DNA of 39,182 nt from the NCBI GenBank assembly GCA_025355745.1, contig JANXZA010000157.1, forward strand, positions 1 through 39,182. The letters run 5' to 3'. Source of the DNA: Rhizobacter sp. (GTDB lineage: Bacteria; Pseudomonadota; Gammaproteobacteria; Burkholderiales; Burkholderiaceae_C). This document shows, piece by piece, positions 26,508-35,300 of the stretch (the stretch's first letter is position 1; the number at the start of each line of letters is the position of its first letter). Position numbers and translations under genes: made by a program. The notes beneath the pieces are model-generated. The model ran no database searches and was not told the DNA's origin. It saw nothing but the letters and a program-made list of their open reading frames with translations.

Positions 26508-26663
26508 CTACTTTCTGACGCGGCGCCGGGCCACGTCAGCGTCCAGGGCAGCGTCGATATCGGCCTGGAACAGCCAGCGCCGCGAATCGCGCAGTTCCTT
26601 CGGGATGACGTTCTGGCCCCGGCTGGACAAGGTGGTGGTTCCGATCAGAGTGACTTCCTGGAC
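26508..26663 (-). pseudogene. AbrB-type antitoxin remnant
   Basis: Reading left from 26663 the frame gives VQEVTLIGTTTLSSRGQNVI then PKELRDSRRW, a clear AbrB/SpoVT swapped-hairpin core (TLSSxGQxxIPKELRD). It then jumps to LFQADIDAALDADVARRR and stops at 26510. No ATG or GTG start is present after the upstream stop at 26687-26685, and the middle and C-terminal parts are missing or replaced. It lies 18 bases before the truncated toxin, so the two are the ruins of a vapBC-type pair. A TTG start is possible, so partial expression cannot be ruled out. Confidence 0.65.
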
Positions 26664-26982
26664 CGCGGTAAGACTGAGTAAGATTTAACCCGGTACATCG
26701 GTGGCGACCATGTGTCAAAGGCGGGATGGATCGAGACCGAGACTCGCTGGCTCAGACGCTCGCCTGGATGGCGCCAGCGCGCTGCGGCCGGACACGCCGG
26801 CGCAAGCGCCATTGCAAAGTTCGATACCGTGTCGTGCCGGAATGCGCGGCGATTCAACATCAAGCCGATTGTTTTCTCGTGAGATATCGCGCGCTTGAGT
26901 GTGGTCGGGGCAGCAGGGCGCGGTCGCCATACCGAGCGGTCAGTGCGATTCGAACAGGTACTATCGCGAGAGCGAGCGCCCC
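26664..26982. other. Stretch with no recognisable gene
   Basis: About 320 bases between the antitoxin remnant and the coiled-coil remnant. Short open frames exist on both strands, but none has a ribosome site and protein-like composition together. I see no RNA gene or strong hairpin. Confidence 0.4.
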
Positions 26983-27230
26983 ATGGCTGAAATCGACAAT
27001 CTGATCATCGAACACTTGAAGGGTCTGCGGTCGGACCTGCAGACGATGCGCACCGAAATGCACACGGAATTCAGGGATGTGAAGCAGCGCCTTGCCAGTG
27101 TCGAGACGAGTATCGTCGCCGCGAAGCATGAGTCGGCGACATTCGCGGCGACTAGGTGCGGCAACAGGTGAGTATTGACAGTCTGCTCGAACGCATTCAA
27201 CGCCTTGAGCGACGCCTCGAGCTCTCATAG
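26983..27230 (+). pseudogene. Small coiled-coil protein gene, frameshifted
   Basis: The start MAEIDNLIIEHLKGLRSDLQ followed by heptad-like sequence (MRTEMHTEFRDVKQRLASVE) matches a common family of ~80-100-residue coiled-coil proteins of unknown function. After TFAAT the frame ends at TGA 27172-27174. The expected C-terminus continues in another frame from about 27156 as VRQQVSIDSLLERIQRLERR then LELS and a stop at 27228-27230. Loss of one base near 27154 explains the break. Family assignment is from memory of its characteristic ends. Confidence 0.65.
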
Positions 27231-27421
27231 CGGCACGCCGGCCTGTCTTCCCGACTCCGTCGCTGTTCGCGGCCCAATACGGGTTTCGGCACCTCGGTGC
27301 GGTGGTTTCGTCCACGGCCCACTGTTGAGGCGGCCTTGGTGGTGACATGCGTTGATGCTCGCGCAGTGGCGCCGAACTGGCGGGGCCCACGCCATACCGC
27401 CGTTCGGACCGGGTTCGGCTG

Positions 27422-29236
27422 ATGCAAGCGTCGCCGCAGTTGTCTTCGAGGCTGCCTCACGATCAGGCCGTGTCGCAGATCCTGGCCAGTGCCGCCATCG
27501 GCATGCCGATGCTGCTGGCCTTCAACCTGCCGCCTTCCTCCACCTTCCTGAACCAGGCCGCAGCGTTGATCGGCTGGGGTGGCTGGCTCACGCTGCTGGC
27601 CGCGTGTTTGCCGGGCCGCGTCTGGCCGCGCGACAGCGGGCTGATGGCGCTGCAAGCGGCCTTCGCGCTGCTGCTGCTCTCGGCCCTCGCGGCGCCGCTG
27701 TGGGCCGGCCTGCCGTGGTCGATCGCGCTGTCCAGTGCCGGCCTGATCCTGGCCGCGGCGCTGACGGCGCAGACGGCCTGCGCGCTGCAGCACGCCGGAC
27801 TCGGCCGCGCGGCGTTTCACGCTTTTTGCATCGGCATGGTCGTGGCCGGTGTGGCCAGCAGCGGCATTGCGATCGTCGAGGTGTTCGTGCCGCAATGGGC
27901 CGATGGCGACTGGATCGCGCGCAGCTCGATCCCGGGCCGCGCGGTCGGCAACATGCGTCAGCCGAACCACCTCAGCAGCCTGCTGCTGTGGTCGGTGATC
28001 GGCGCCGTGTGGCTCGGCGAGGCACGCATGCTGCGCCGGGGCATCGCCACCGGGCTGGCGCTGCTGTTCATCTTCGGCGTGGTGCTCAGCGGCTCGCGCA
28101 CCGGCGCCCTCGGCATGCTGATCTTCGCCGCGTGGGGCGGGCTCGACCGGCGCTTGTCGCGGCGCTCGCGGGCCTTGCTGCTGCTCGCACCTTTGATCTA
28201 TGCGGCAGGCTGGTTCGGCGTTTCGGCCTGGGCCGACCTGGGCCAGCATGCGTTCATCGGCGAGACCCGCTTCAGCACCAAGGGCGACATCTCCAGTTCG
28301 CGCTACGGCATCTGGGCCAACACGTTGACCCTGATCCGCATGCACCCGTGGCTGGGCGTGGGCTTCGGCGAGTTCAATTTTGCGTGGACGCTGACGCCGT
28401 TTCCCGGCCGGCCGGTCGCGTTCTTCGACCACACCCACAACCTGCCGTTGCAGTTCGCGGTTGAGCTCGGCCTGCCGCTGGCCGCACTCGTCACGGCGGC
28501 ATTGCTGTGGGCGCTGTGGCGCGCGTTGCAGCAGGCGCTGCGCGCGCGCGGTCATGCCGACCCCGACGCGGCGCCGATGCAGCGTGCGGCCTTCATGATC
28601 GTCTTCATGGTGCTGCTGCACAGCTTGCTGGAGTACCCGCTCTGGTACGCCTACTTTCTGCTGCCCGCAGCGTTCGCCTTCGGCCTGTGCCTGGCGAACC
28701 CGCCGGCGCCGGTCGATGCGGATGCAGCCAGCCGCGTTGACGTCCGTGCCGACACGCCCGCCAGCGTGCTCGCGCCTGCGGTTCGCGAGGCCACCCGCCC
28801 GCTGCTGGTCGCGGCCATGCTGTTGATGATGGGCGGCCTGGCGGCGGTGGCCGACTACACCCGCGTCGTCGTCATCTTCTCGCCGGCCGACAACGCCGCG
28901 CCGCTGACGCAGCGCATTGCCGACGGCCGGCGAAGCTGGTTCTTCGCCCACCACGCCGACTACGCAGCCGCCACCACCAGCGAACACCCCGCGCAGGCGA
29001 TGCGCTCGTTCCTGAGTGCCACCCATTACCTGCTCGACTCGCGTTTGATGGTCGCCTGGGCGACGGCGCTGAATGAGGCCGGCGACACCGAGCACGCCCG
29101 CTACGTCGCGCAGCGCCTGCGCGAGTTCCGCAACGACGGTGCGGCTTCGTTCTTCGCGCCCTGCGCCGCGGCGGCGGCCCTGCCGTTTCAGTGCCTGGCG
29201 CCGCAGCGCAGTTTTGTCTACGAGGATTTCAGGTGA
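27422..29236 (+). CDS. Second PglL/Wzy_C-type O-oligosaccharyltransferase
   Basis: Polytopic membrane protein of 604 residues with about 12 helices and the canonical PglL features: SGSRTGALGML, LIRMHPWLGVGFGEFNFAW, FDHTHNLPLQFAVELGLP (with the HNL active-site histidine) and HSLLEYPLWYAYFLLPAA. A soluble C-terminal domain follows (about 460-604). It differs widely from the first ligase, so it is not a recent duplicate. It may glycosylate pilin or another exported protein, or use a different glycan. The ribosome site at ATG 27422 is weak. The 191 bases upstream (27231-27421) show no gene. Confidence 0.82.
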   Translation: MQASPQLSSRLPHDQAVSQILASAAIGMPMLLAFNLPPSSTFLNQAAALIGWGGWLTLLAACLPGRVWPRDSGLMALQAAFALLLLSALAAPLWAGLPWSIALSSAGLILAAALTAQTACALQHAGLGRAAFHAFCIGMVVAGVASSGIAIVEVFVPQWADGDWIARSSIPGRAVGNMRQPNHLSSLLLWSVIGAVWLGEARMLRRGIATGLALLFIFGVVLSGSRTGALGMLIFAAWGGLDRRLSRRSRALLLLAPLIYAAGWFGVSAWADLGQHAFIGETRFSTKGDISSSRYGIWANTLTLIRMHPWLGVGFGEFNFAWTLTPFPGRPVAFFDHTHNLPLQFAVELGLPLAALVTAALLWALWRALQQALRARGHADPDAAPMQRAAFMIVFMVLLHSLLEYPLWYAYFLLPAAFAFGLCLANPPAPVDADAASRVDVRADTPASVLAPAVREATRPLLVAAMLLMMGGLAAVADYTRVVVIFSPADNAAPLTQRIADGRRSWFFAHHADYAAATTSEHPAQAMRSFLSATHYLLDSRLMVAWATALNEAGDTEHARYVAQRLREFRNDGAASFFAPCAAAAALPFQCLAPQRSFVYEDFR

Positions 29237-29251
29237 ACGCGGCGCTGCAGT

Positions 29252-29280
29252 TTGCGATCAGGCTGTCGATGCGATATTCT
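29252..29280 (+). promoter_or_regulatory. Candidate sigma-70 promoter of the vapBC pair
   Basis: TTGCGA at 29252-29257 and TATTCT at 29275-29280 are separated by 17 bases, each matching the consensus at four of six positions. They lie 36 bases before the antitoxin start. TA operons of this type usually repress themselves at such a site. Confidence 0.45.
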
Positions 29281-29315
29281 TACCAATCCAGTATCCATAC
29301 ATTCAAGGCAATGAC

Positions 29316-29528
29316 ATGACATCGGTCGCCACGCTGTCCAGCAAATTCCAGATTTCCATTCCCAAGCGCGTGCGTGAAGATCAGCGCTGGCAGGCGGGCC
29401 AGGAGTTCGTCTTCATTCCGAAAGGCCTTGGCGTGTTGCTGATGCCGGTGCCTGAGTTTGAACAACTCGCAGGCATCGCCAAAGGCGCGCGGAACCTGTC
29501 AATCCGCGATCGCAAAGACCGCTATTGA
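29316..29528 (+). CDS. vapB: AbrB/SpoVT-type antitoxin (VapB)
   Basis: DNA-binding antitoxin of 70 residues with the swapped-hairpin AbrB fold: MTSVATLSSKFQISIPKRVR, then WQAGQEFVFIPKGLGVLLMP. The C-terminal tail (GARNLSIRDRKDRY) is the likely toxin-binding part. Its stop TGA shares a base with the toxin ATG, so the pair is coupled. The candidate promoter is just upstream. Confidence 0.88.
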   Translation: MTSVATLSSKFQISIPKRVREDQRWQAGQEFVFIPKGLGVLLMPVPEFEQLAGIAKGARNLSIRDRKDRY

Positions 29529-29911
29529 TGCGGGTGGTCGACACCTCGGTCTGGATCGAGTGGTTCATCGGCAGCCCGCTAGGCCGTCGGTTGGCCAAGG
29601 AGATGCCCGACCGCCCCGAGTGCATCGTGCCCACCATCGTGCAGCTCGAACTCGCGAAATGGCTGCTGCGTGAATCCGGCGAAGACCGCGCCGACCAAGT
29701 GATCGCCTACACGCAGAACTGCATCGTTGTGCCGCTGGACACGCCGATTGCGCTGCTCGCCGCCGAGTTGCACCGCCAACACAAGCTCGCCACCGCCGAT
29801 GCCATCGTCTATGCGACGGCGCAAGCCAGGGGCGCCGAACTGCTCACGTGTGACGCCCATTTCGACAAGCTGCCCGGTGTCGCGTACTTCAGGAAGCCGC
29901 CGGCGCACTGA
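29528..29911 (+). CDS. vapC: VapC-type PIN-domain ribonuclease toxin
   Basis: Toxin of 127 residues with the PIN acidic residues in place: [16 protein letters not shown] (Asp5), [10 protein letters not shown] (Glu), [14 protein letters not shown] (Asp) and [14 protein letters not shown] (Asp). It probably cleaves tRNA or rRNA when freed from VapB. The 3' end overlaps the convergent moaC gene by 23 bases. Confidence 0.9.
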   Translation: MRVVDTSVWIEWFIGSPLGRRLAKEMPDRPECIVPTIVQLELAKWLLRESGEDRADQVIAYTQNCIVVPLDTPIALLAAELHRQHKLATADAIVYATAQARGAELLTCDAHFDKLPGVAYFRKPPAH

Positions 29912-30419
29912 CCCAGTCGCCCGACTTCCCGCCGTGCTTTTCGAGCACCCGGATCTCGCCCATCACCATGCCGCGGTCGGCCGCCTTGCACATGTCGTAG
30001 ATCGTCAGCAGGCCGATCTGCACGGCGGTCAGCGCTTCCATTTCCACGCCGGTGCGGCCCTGCGTTTCGACCTGCGCGGTGCAGCGCACGCCGGGGCTGG
30101 CGTCGATGATCTCGAACTCAACGGTCACGCGCGTGATCGGCAGCGGGTGGCACAGCGGGATCAACTCGGCGGTGCGCTTCGCGGCCTGGATCGCGGCGAT
30201 GCGCGCAACGCCGATCACATCGCCTTTTTTCGCCGTGCCCGATTCGATCAATGCCAGCGTGGCCGCCTGCATCCGGATCACGCCGCTGGCGCGGGCGATG
30301 CGGTGAGTCTCGGCCTTGGCCGACACATCGACCATGTGGGCCTGGCCGTGGGCGTCGAAGTGGGTCAACTGCGCAGCGGGCGCGGCGGAATTGACAGGGT
30401 CGGCAGCGGTTGAACTCAT
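29889..30419 (-). CDS. moaC: Cyclic pyranopterin monophosphate synthase
   Basis: Second enzyme of molybdenum cofactor synthesis: converts 3',8-cyclo-7,8-dihydro-GTP to cyclic pyranopterin monophosphate. The 176-residue protein has [34 protein letters not shown] and [20 protein letters not shown], and ends [16 protein letters not shown] short Ala-rich N-terminal extension precedes the core. The C-terminus overlaps the vapC 3' end, so the toxin pair may have landed right at its end. No other moa gene is in the window. Confidence 0.96.
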   Translation of the reverse strand: MSSTAADPVNSAAPAAQLTHFDAHGQAHMVDVSAKAETHRIARASGVIRMQAATLALIESGTAKKGDVIGVARIAAIQAAKRTAELIPLCHPLPITRVTVEFEIIDASPGVRCTAQVETQGRTGVEMEALTAVQIGLLTIYDMCKAADRGMVMGEIRVLEKHGGKSGDWVSAPAAS

Positions 30420-30497
30420 GGGGCGAAACAGTCTCGAAACGTTTGTGCGGCATGATAGCCACGCACTTCCTCAGTGTCCTCTGGAGTGTCCCCACCC

Positions 30498-32192
30498 GTG
30501 CTTACTGCGCCTCTCGTCACCCCTTGTCACCGCCCTCGCAGCCGCTGGCGCACCCGCCTCGTGGCCACCGCCTGTGCATTCGCCCTCGGCTGCCCGGCCG
30601 GGTTGCCACCGGCGCTGGCGCAGAGCCGCCTGCCCACCCTCGGCGACCCGGCCTCGGAAGACTTCGGCATCGCCACCGAGCGCCAGCTCGGCGACGCCAT
30701 CATGCGCGAGATTCGCGCCGACCCCGACTACCTCGACGACCCGGTGCTGCTCGAGTACCTGCGCTCGCTGTGGCTGCCGCTGGTGGCGCAGGCGCGGGTG
30801 CGCGGCAACATCAATGCCGATGTCGATTCGCGCCTGGCGTGGGAGCCGTTCCTGGTGCGCGACCGCAGCGTCAACGCCTTCGCACTGCCGGGCGGCTATG
30901 TCGGCGTGCACCTTGGTTTGATGGCGATGACCGCCTCGCGCGATGAGCTTGCTTCGGTGCTGGCGCACGAGCTGTCGCACATCACGCAGCGCCACATCGC
31001 GCGCAGCATCGCCAACAGCAAGCACCAGACGCTGCTGAGCCTGGCCGCGCTGGTGGTGGGCGTGCTGGCCGCGAGCCGGGCCGGCAACAGCAGCGCCGAT
31101 GCCGCCAACGCGGCCATCGTCGGCAGCCAGGCGCTGGCCGCACAGGGCCAGCTCAACTTCTCGCGCGACATGGAACGCGAGGCCGATCGCGTCGGCTTCG
31201 CGGTGATGTCGGGCGCCGGCTTCGCGCCCGGCGGCATGGCCGCGATGTTCGAAAAGCTCGACCAGTCTTCACGTTTGAACGACAGCGGCGGCTTCCCTTA
31301 TCTGCGCAGCCACCCGCTGACCAGCGAGCGGATCGGCGAGGCCCGTGCCCGGATGGGCACGTCCGAGCCTTCCCGGATGGCCACGGCGGCAGAGCCGGCA
31401 CGAACCAGCGCGTCAGGGCCTGTGCGAAGCGGCGCCACCGCGCCCGCCAGCGCCCTTGAACACACCGCCGCGCAGGCCCGCTCGCGGGTGCTGATGGACG
31501 CTCGCTTCGACGCGCTGCGGCGCTGGCAGGCGCTCGACGGCGACCGCGTTGCCGTCACTGTCGGCGACAAGCTCGCGAGTGCGTATGAAAGCGCGCTGGC
31601 CTCGACCCTGCTGCGCGACTGGGCGCGCGCCGATGGGTCCATCGCCACCGCGCTGGCGCTGGTGCGGGGTGGTGGCACGCCCGACGTGCGTGCCGAGCGC
31701 GCCGTCGTCTTGCTGCAGGCCCAGTCGCTGTTGGCGCGCGGCGAGCTCGCGAGGGCGGTTCAGGCGCTCGCGCCGTTTGCGTCTGACGGCTCGCGGCCGG
31801 TGCTGCTGCTGGCTGCGCAGGCCGCGCTTGCGGCGGCCGCTGCGCCATCGGCCGCTGCCAGTGCCCCTGCGATTGCTGACGCGTTGCGCCAGCACGCTTC
31901 CGACCTGCAGACCTGGGTGGCCGTGAACCCGCGCGATTCACTTGCCTGGACGGCGCTGAGCCAGATCGACGAGCGCCTCGGCCAGCCGCTGCGCGCGATC
32001 CGCGCCGATGCCGAATCGCGCGTCGCACTCGGCGACCTGGGCGGCGCAGCCGACCGGTTGCGCGCTGGCCAGCGCCGCGCCCGCAGCGGGGGCGCGGTCG
32101 ACTTCATCGACGTGTCGGTGATCGACTCAAGGCTGCGCGACATCGAGGTTCAGCGCAAGAAGAACGAGATCGACGAGAAGGCGTTCAAGTAG
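30498..32192 (+). CDS. M48-family metallopeptidase, BepA (YfgC)-like periplasmic chaperone-protease
   Basis: Zinc protease expected to act in outer-membrane protein quality control. It has an N-terminal signal-like segment (LVATACAFALGCPAGLPPALAQ). The catalytic motif is H157-E158-L-S-H161 in VLAHELSHITQRHIA, and the third ligand lies in MEREADRVGFAVM. A substrate-cleft segment, YLRSHPLTSERIGEAR, follows, then an Ala-rich helical C-terminal half resembling the TPR part of BepA, with several degenerate repeats. At about 564 residues it is longer than E. coli BepA. GTG 30498 follows GGAG; GTG 30474 is an alternative. It is divergent from moaC with a short shared promoter region. Confidence 0.88.
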   Translation: MLTAPLVTPCHRPRSRWRTRLVATACAFALGCPAGLPPALAQSRLPTLGDPASEDFGIATERQLGDAIMREIRADPDYLDDPVLLEYLRSLWLPLVAQARVRGNINADVDSRLAWEPFLVRDRSVNAFALPGGYVGVHLGLMAMTASRDELASVLAHELSHITQRHIARSIANSKHQTLLSLAALVVGVLAASRAGNSSADAANAAIVGSQALAAQGQLNFSRDMEREADRVGFAVMSGAGFAPGGMAAMFEKLDQSSRLNDSGGFPYLRSHPLTSERIGEARARMGTSEPSRMATAAEPARTSASGPVRSGATAPASALEHTAAQARSRVLMDARFDALRRWQALDGDRVAVTVGDKLASAYESALASTLLRDWARADGSIATALALVRGGGTPDVRAERAVVLLQAQSLLARGELARAVQALAPFASDGSRPVLLLAAQAALAAAAAPSAAASAPAIADALRQHASDLQTWVAVNPRDSLAWTALSQIDERLGQPLRAIRADAESRVALGDLGGAADRLRAGQRRARSGGAVDFIDVSVIDSRLRDIEVQRKKNEIDEKAFK

Positions 32193-32263
32193 CCCGCTTG
32201 ACTCTTTCCCCCGCTGGGGGCCGGCAAGCAGCATGGTTGGGTTCCCGCACGCCCCCATCCCCA

Positions 32264-32284
32264 CCTTCCCCCAACCGGGGAAGG
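32264..32284. repeat. 8-bp perfect palindrome in the gap before the macroglobulin gene
   Basis: CCTTCCCC (32264-32271) and GGGGAAGG (32277-32284) flank CAACC. It sits in a C-rich tract reminiscent of dispersed 'CCCTCCCC...GGGGAGGG' intergenic repeats of Burkholderiales. It could act as a Rho-independent-like stop for the peptidase transcript, but no T-run follows. Confidence 0.5.
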
Positions 32285-32347
32285 AGCAAGACAGGTCGAT
32301 GTGCCACGCTCTTAGACTCTGCGCGAATCAGCAGCTGAGGGCGCCGC

Positions 32348-35300
32348 ATGCAAGCAGTCAACAGAGCCATCGCGTGGGCTCTCTTTGCGACCACGACCTT
32401 GGTCATGGCGCAGGCCCAAGCCGCCACCATCACCGCCGTCAGCCCGCAAGGCGAAGTGGCGCAGGTGCGGCAGATCACGGTCAAGTTCTCCGAAGCCGTC
32501 GTGCCCTTCGGCGACTTGCGGCTGGCCGACCCGATGAGCGTGGCTTGTCATGGCGCGGTGCCTGCCGGCGCTGGCCGGTGGGCGAATGACCGGGTCTGGC
32601 TCTACGACTTTCAGGACCCGCTCGCGCCCGGCACCCGCTGCACGCTGAAGGCGCGGCCTGAGTGGAAGCCCACCGCCGCCAGCACTGCTTCAACTTCAAT
32701 CGCGCTCACCGGCGCCACCGAATTCAGCTTCAGCACCGGCGGCCCGGCGGTGCTGTCGATGCAGCCCTACGACGGCAGCCAGGTCGAGGAAGACCAGTAC
32801 TTCCTGCTGCGCCTGAGTGGTGCGGTGGTCGAAAGCACGGTGCTCGCCAATGCATGGTGCGAGGTCGAGGGCATCGGCGAGCGCATCGGTGTGCGCGTGG
32901 TCAGTGGCGAGGCACGCGCGCCATTGCTGGCGGCGCGCCGCATCGACACCGCCCAGGCCGCGCGCTACCTCGTGCTGACTTGCCAGCGGCCGCTGCCGAA
33001 CGCCACGGCGTTGCGCCTCGTCTGGGGCAAGGGCATCGGCGCGCTTGCCAACCCGAAGATCGTGACCAGCACCGAGCAGCGCTTTCGCTTCACGGTGCGG
33101 CCGGCCTTCACGGCCGAGTTCACTTGCGAGCGCGAGCGTGCCAATGCGTCCTGCTTGCCGATCCGGCCACTGAGCCTGCGCTTCACGGCCGGTGTGCCGC
33201 GTGAGCATGCAGCGCAAGTGCGCCTGAAGCCGGCCAGCGGCGCGGCGCTGGCGCCGGTGTTCGACAAGGACGACAAGGCGACCGAAGTGACGAGCCTGAG
33301 CTTCCCGTTGCGGCTGCCAGAGAACGCGAGCTTCACGATCGAGTTGCCGCGCGAGTTGCGCGACAACGCCGGCCGCACGCTCGCCAACGCGGCGAGTTTT
33401 CCGCTCAAGGTGACGACCGGCGACGCACCGCCGATCGCCAAGTTCGCCGCCGCGCCCTTCGGCATCATCGAGTCGGACGCCGAGCCGATGCTGCCGATCA
33501 CGCTGCGCCATGTGCAGGCCGACCTGCGTCCCGCCGCAGCGCAGGGCCAGGTGCGCATCAAGAGCTTGCAGACCGACGCCGACATCCTCGCCTGGTACGC
33601 CAGGCTGCGCCAGTACGACGAGTCGCGCCTGAGTGCCAAGGACATCGGCCTGCCCGAGAGGGACTGGTACACCTTCGAAGACCGGCGCAACGCGCAGGGC
33701 CGCAATGTGCGCCAGCGCTTCGACCGCTATGTGGCGACGCGCGAGGTCTCGCTGCTGAACCAGGATGCGGCTTCGAAGCGGCTCGACTTGCCGCAGCTCA
33801 ATGGCGGCGACCCGCGGCCGTTCGAGGTCGTCGGCATTCCGCTGCCGGGGCCGGGCTACCACGTGGTCGAAGTCGAATCGCTGCGCCTGGGCCAATCGCT
33901 GCTCGACAAGCGCGCGCCGATGTTCGTGCGCAGCGGCGTGCTCGTCACCAACCTTGGCGTGCACTTCAAGCTCGGCCGCGAGAACAGCGTGGTCTGGGTC
34001 ACGACGCTGGACCGCGGCAAGCCGGTCGAGGGCGCGCAGGTGGCAGTGAACGACTGCAATGGCCAGCCGCTCTGGTCGGGCGCCACCGATGCCCAAGGGT
34101 TGGCCCGCATCGCGCGCGCGTTCAACCCGAGTGCGGTGCGCTGCGTCGCCGACAACGGCTTGTTCGTCACCGCTCGCAAGCCCGATGCGAACGGCCGACC
34201 CGACACCTCGTTCGTCTTCAGCAGTTGGCAAAAGGGCATCGAGTCGTGGCGCTTCAACCAGCCCACCGGCAGCGGCAGCGAGGCCGAAGCGCGGGCCGCC
34301 ACGGTGTTCGATCGCACGCTGTTCCGCGCCGGCGAAACGGTCTCGATGAAGCACTTCTTTCGCATCGAGACTTCGGCCGGCCTGGCGAACCCAAAGCCCG
34401 ACGCGCTGCCCACGCGCCTGAAGATCGTCCATCAGGGAACGGGCCAGGAATACGTCCAGCCGCTGCAATGGAGCGGCGTGCGCAGCGCCGAGTCGAGCTG
34501 GCAGATTCCTCCGGCCGCCAAGCTCGGTGCCTACAGCGTGGTGCTGGAACGCGAGGGCAGCCCGCCGGGCGGGCGCGACAACCGCCGCACCTGGACCAGC
34601 GGCAACTTCCGCGTCGAAGAATTTCGCCTGCCGCTCGTCGATGCGCGCGTCAGCGGGCCGAAGGCGGTGGCGGTGGCGCCGAGCGCGCTGCCGATCGAGG
34701 TGCAGCTCAACTACTTCGCGGGCGGCGGCATGGCGCAGGTGAACGCGCGGGCGAGCGCCTTGGTGAAGCGCCGCAGTGTGCGCTTCGACGGCTTCGACGA
34801 GTTCTCGTTCGAGCCGCCGCGCGATCCAAGCCAGGCTGGCGCGGCGCCCCCAGAGGGCGAAGAAGGCGCCGCCGATCCGGCCGCGCAGGAAGGCAAGCTG
34901 ATCGCCGACAAGCTGCCACTCACCACCGACAAGAACGGCGCCGCGCGCTTCACTTTGCTAGACCTGCCGAAGACGACGCGGCCGAGCGAGGTCACCGCCG
35001 AGGTGAGCTTCAACGACCCGAACGGCGAGGTGCTGACGGCATCGACCACCGTGCCGCTGTGGCCGAGCGCGGTGGTGCTCGGCGTGAAAGCCGGCTCGTG
35101 GGCGAGCAGCCGAGGCAAGGTCAAGTTCACGGCGCTCGCACTCGACACGCGCGGCGCGCCGCTGCAGGGCCAGCGCATCGAGGTGCGCGGCCGGCTGAGC
35201 CAGGTCATCAGCACGCGCAAGCGCATGGTCGGCGGCTTCTATGCCTACGACAACCGCACCGAAGTCAAAGACCTCGGCGCGCTGTGCGGCGGCAGCACCG

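Noticed and set aside
27197-29095. Minus-strand open frame of 632 codons over the second ligase
   Set aside because: Gln/Arg/His-rich shadow composition; the plus strand encodes a canonical PglL-type protein.
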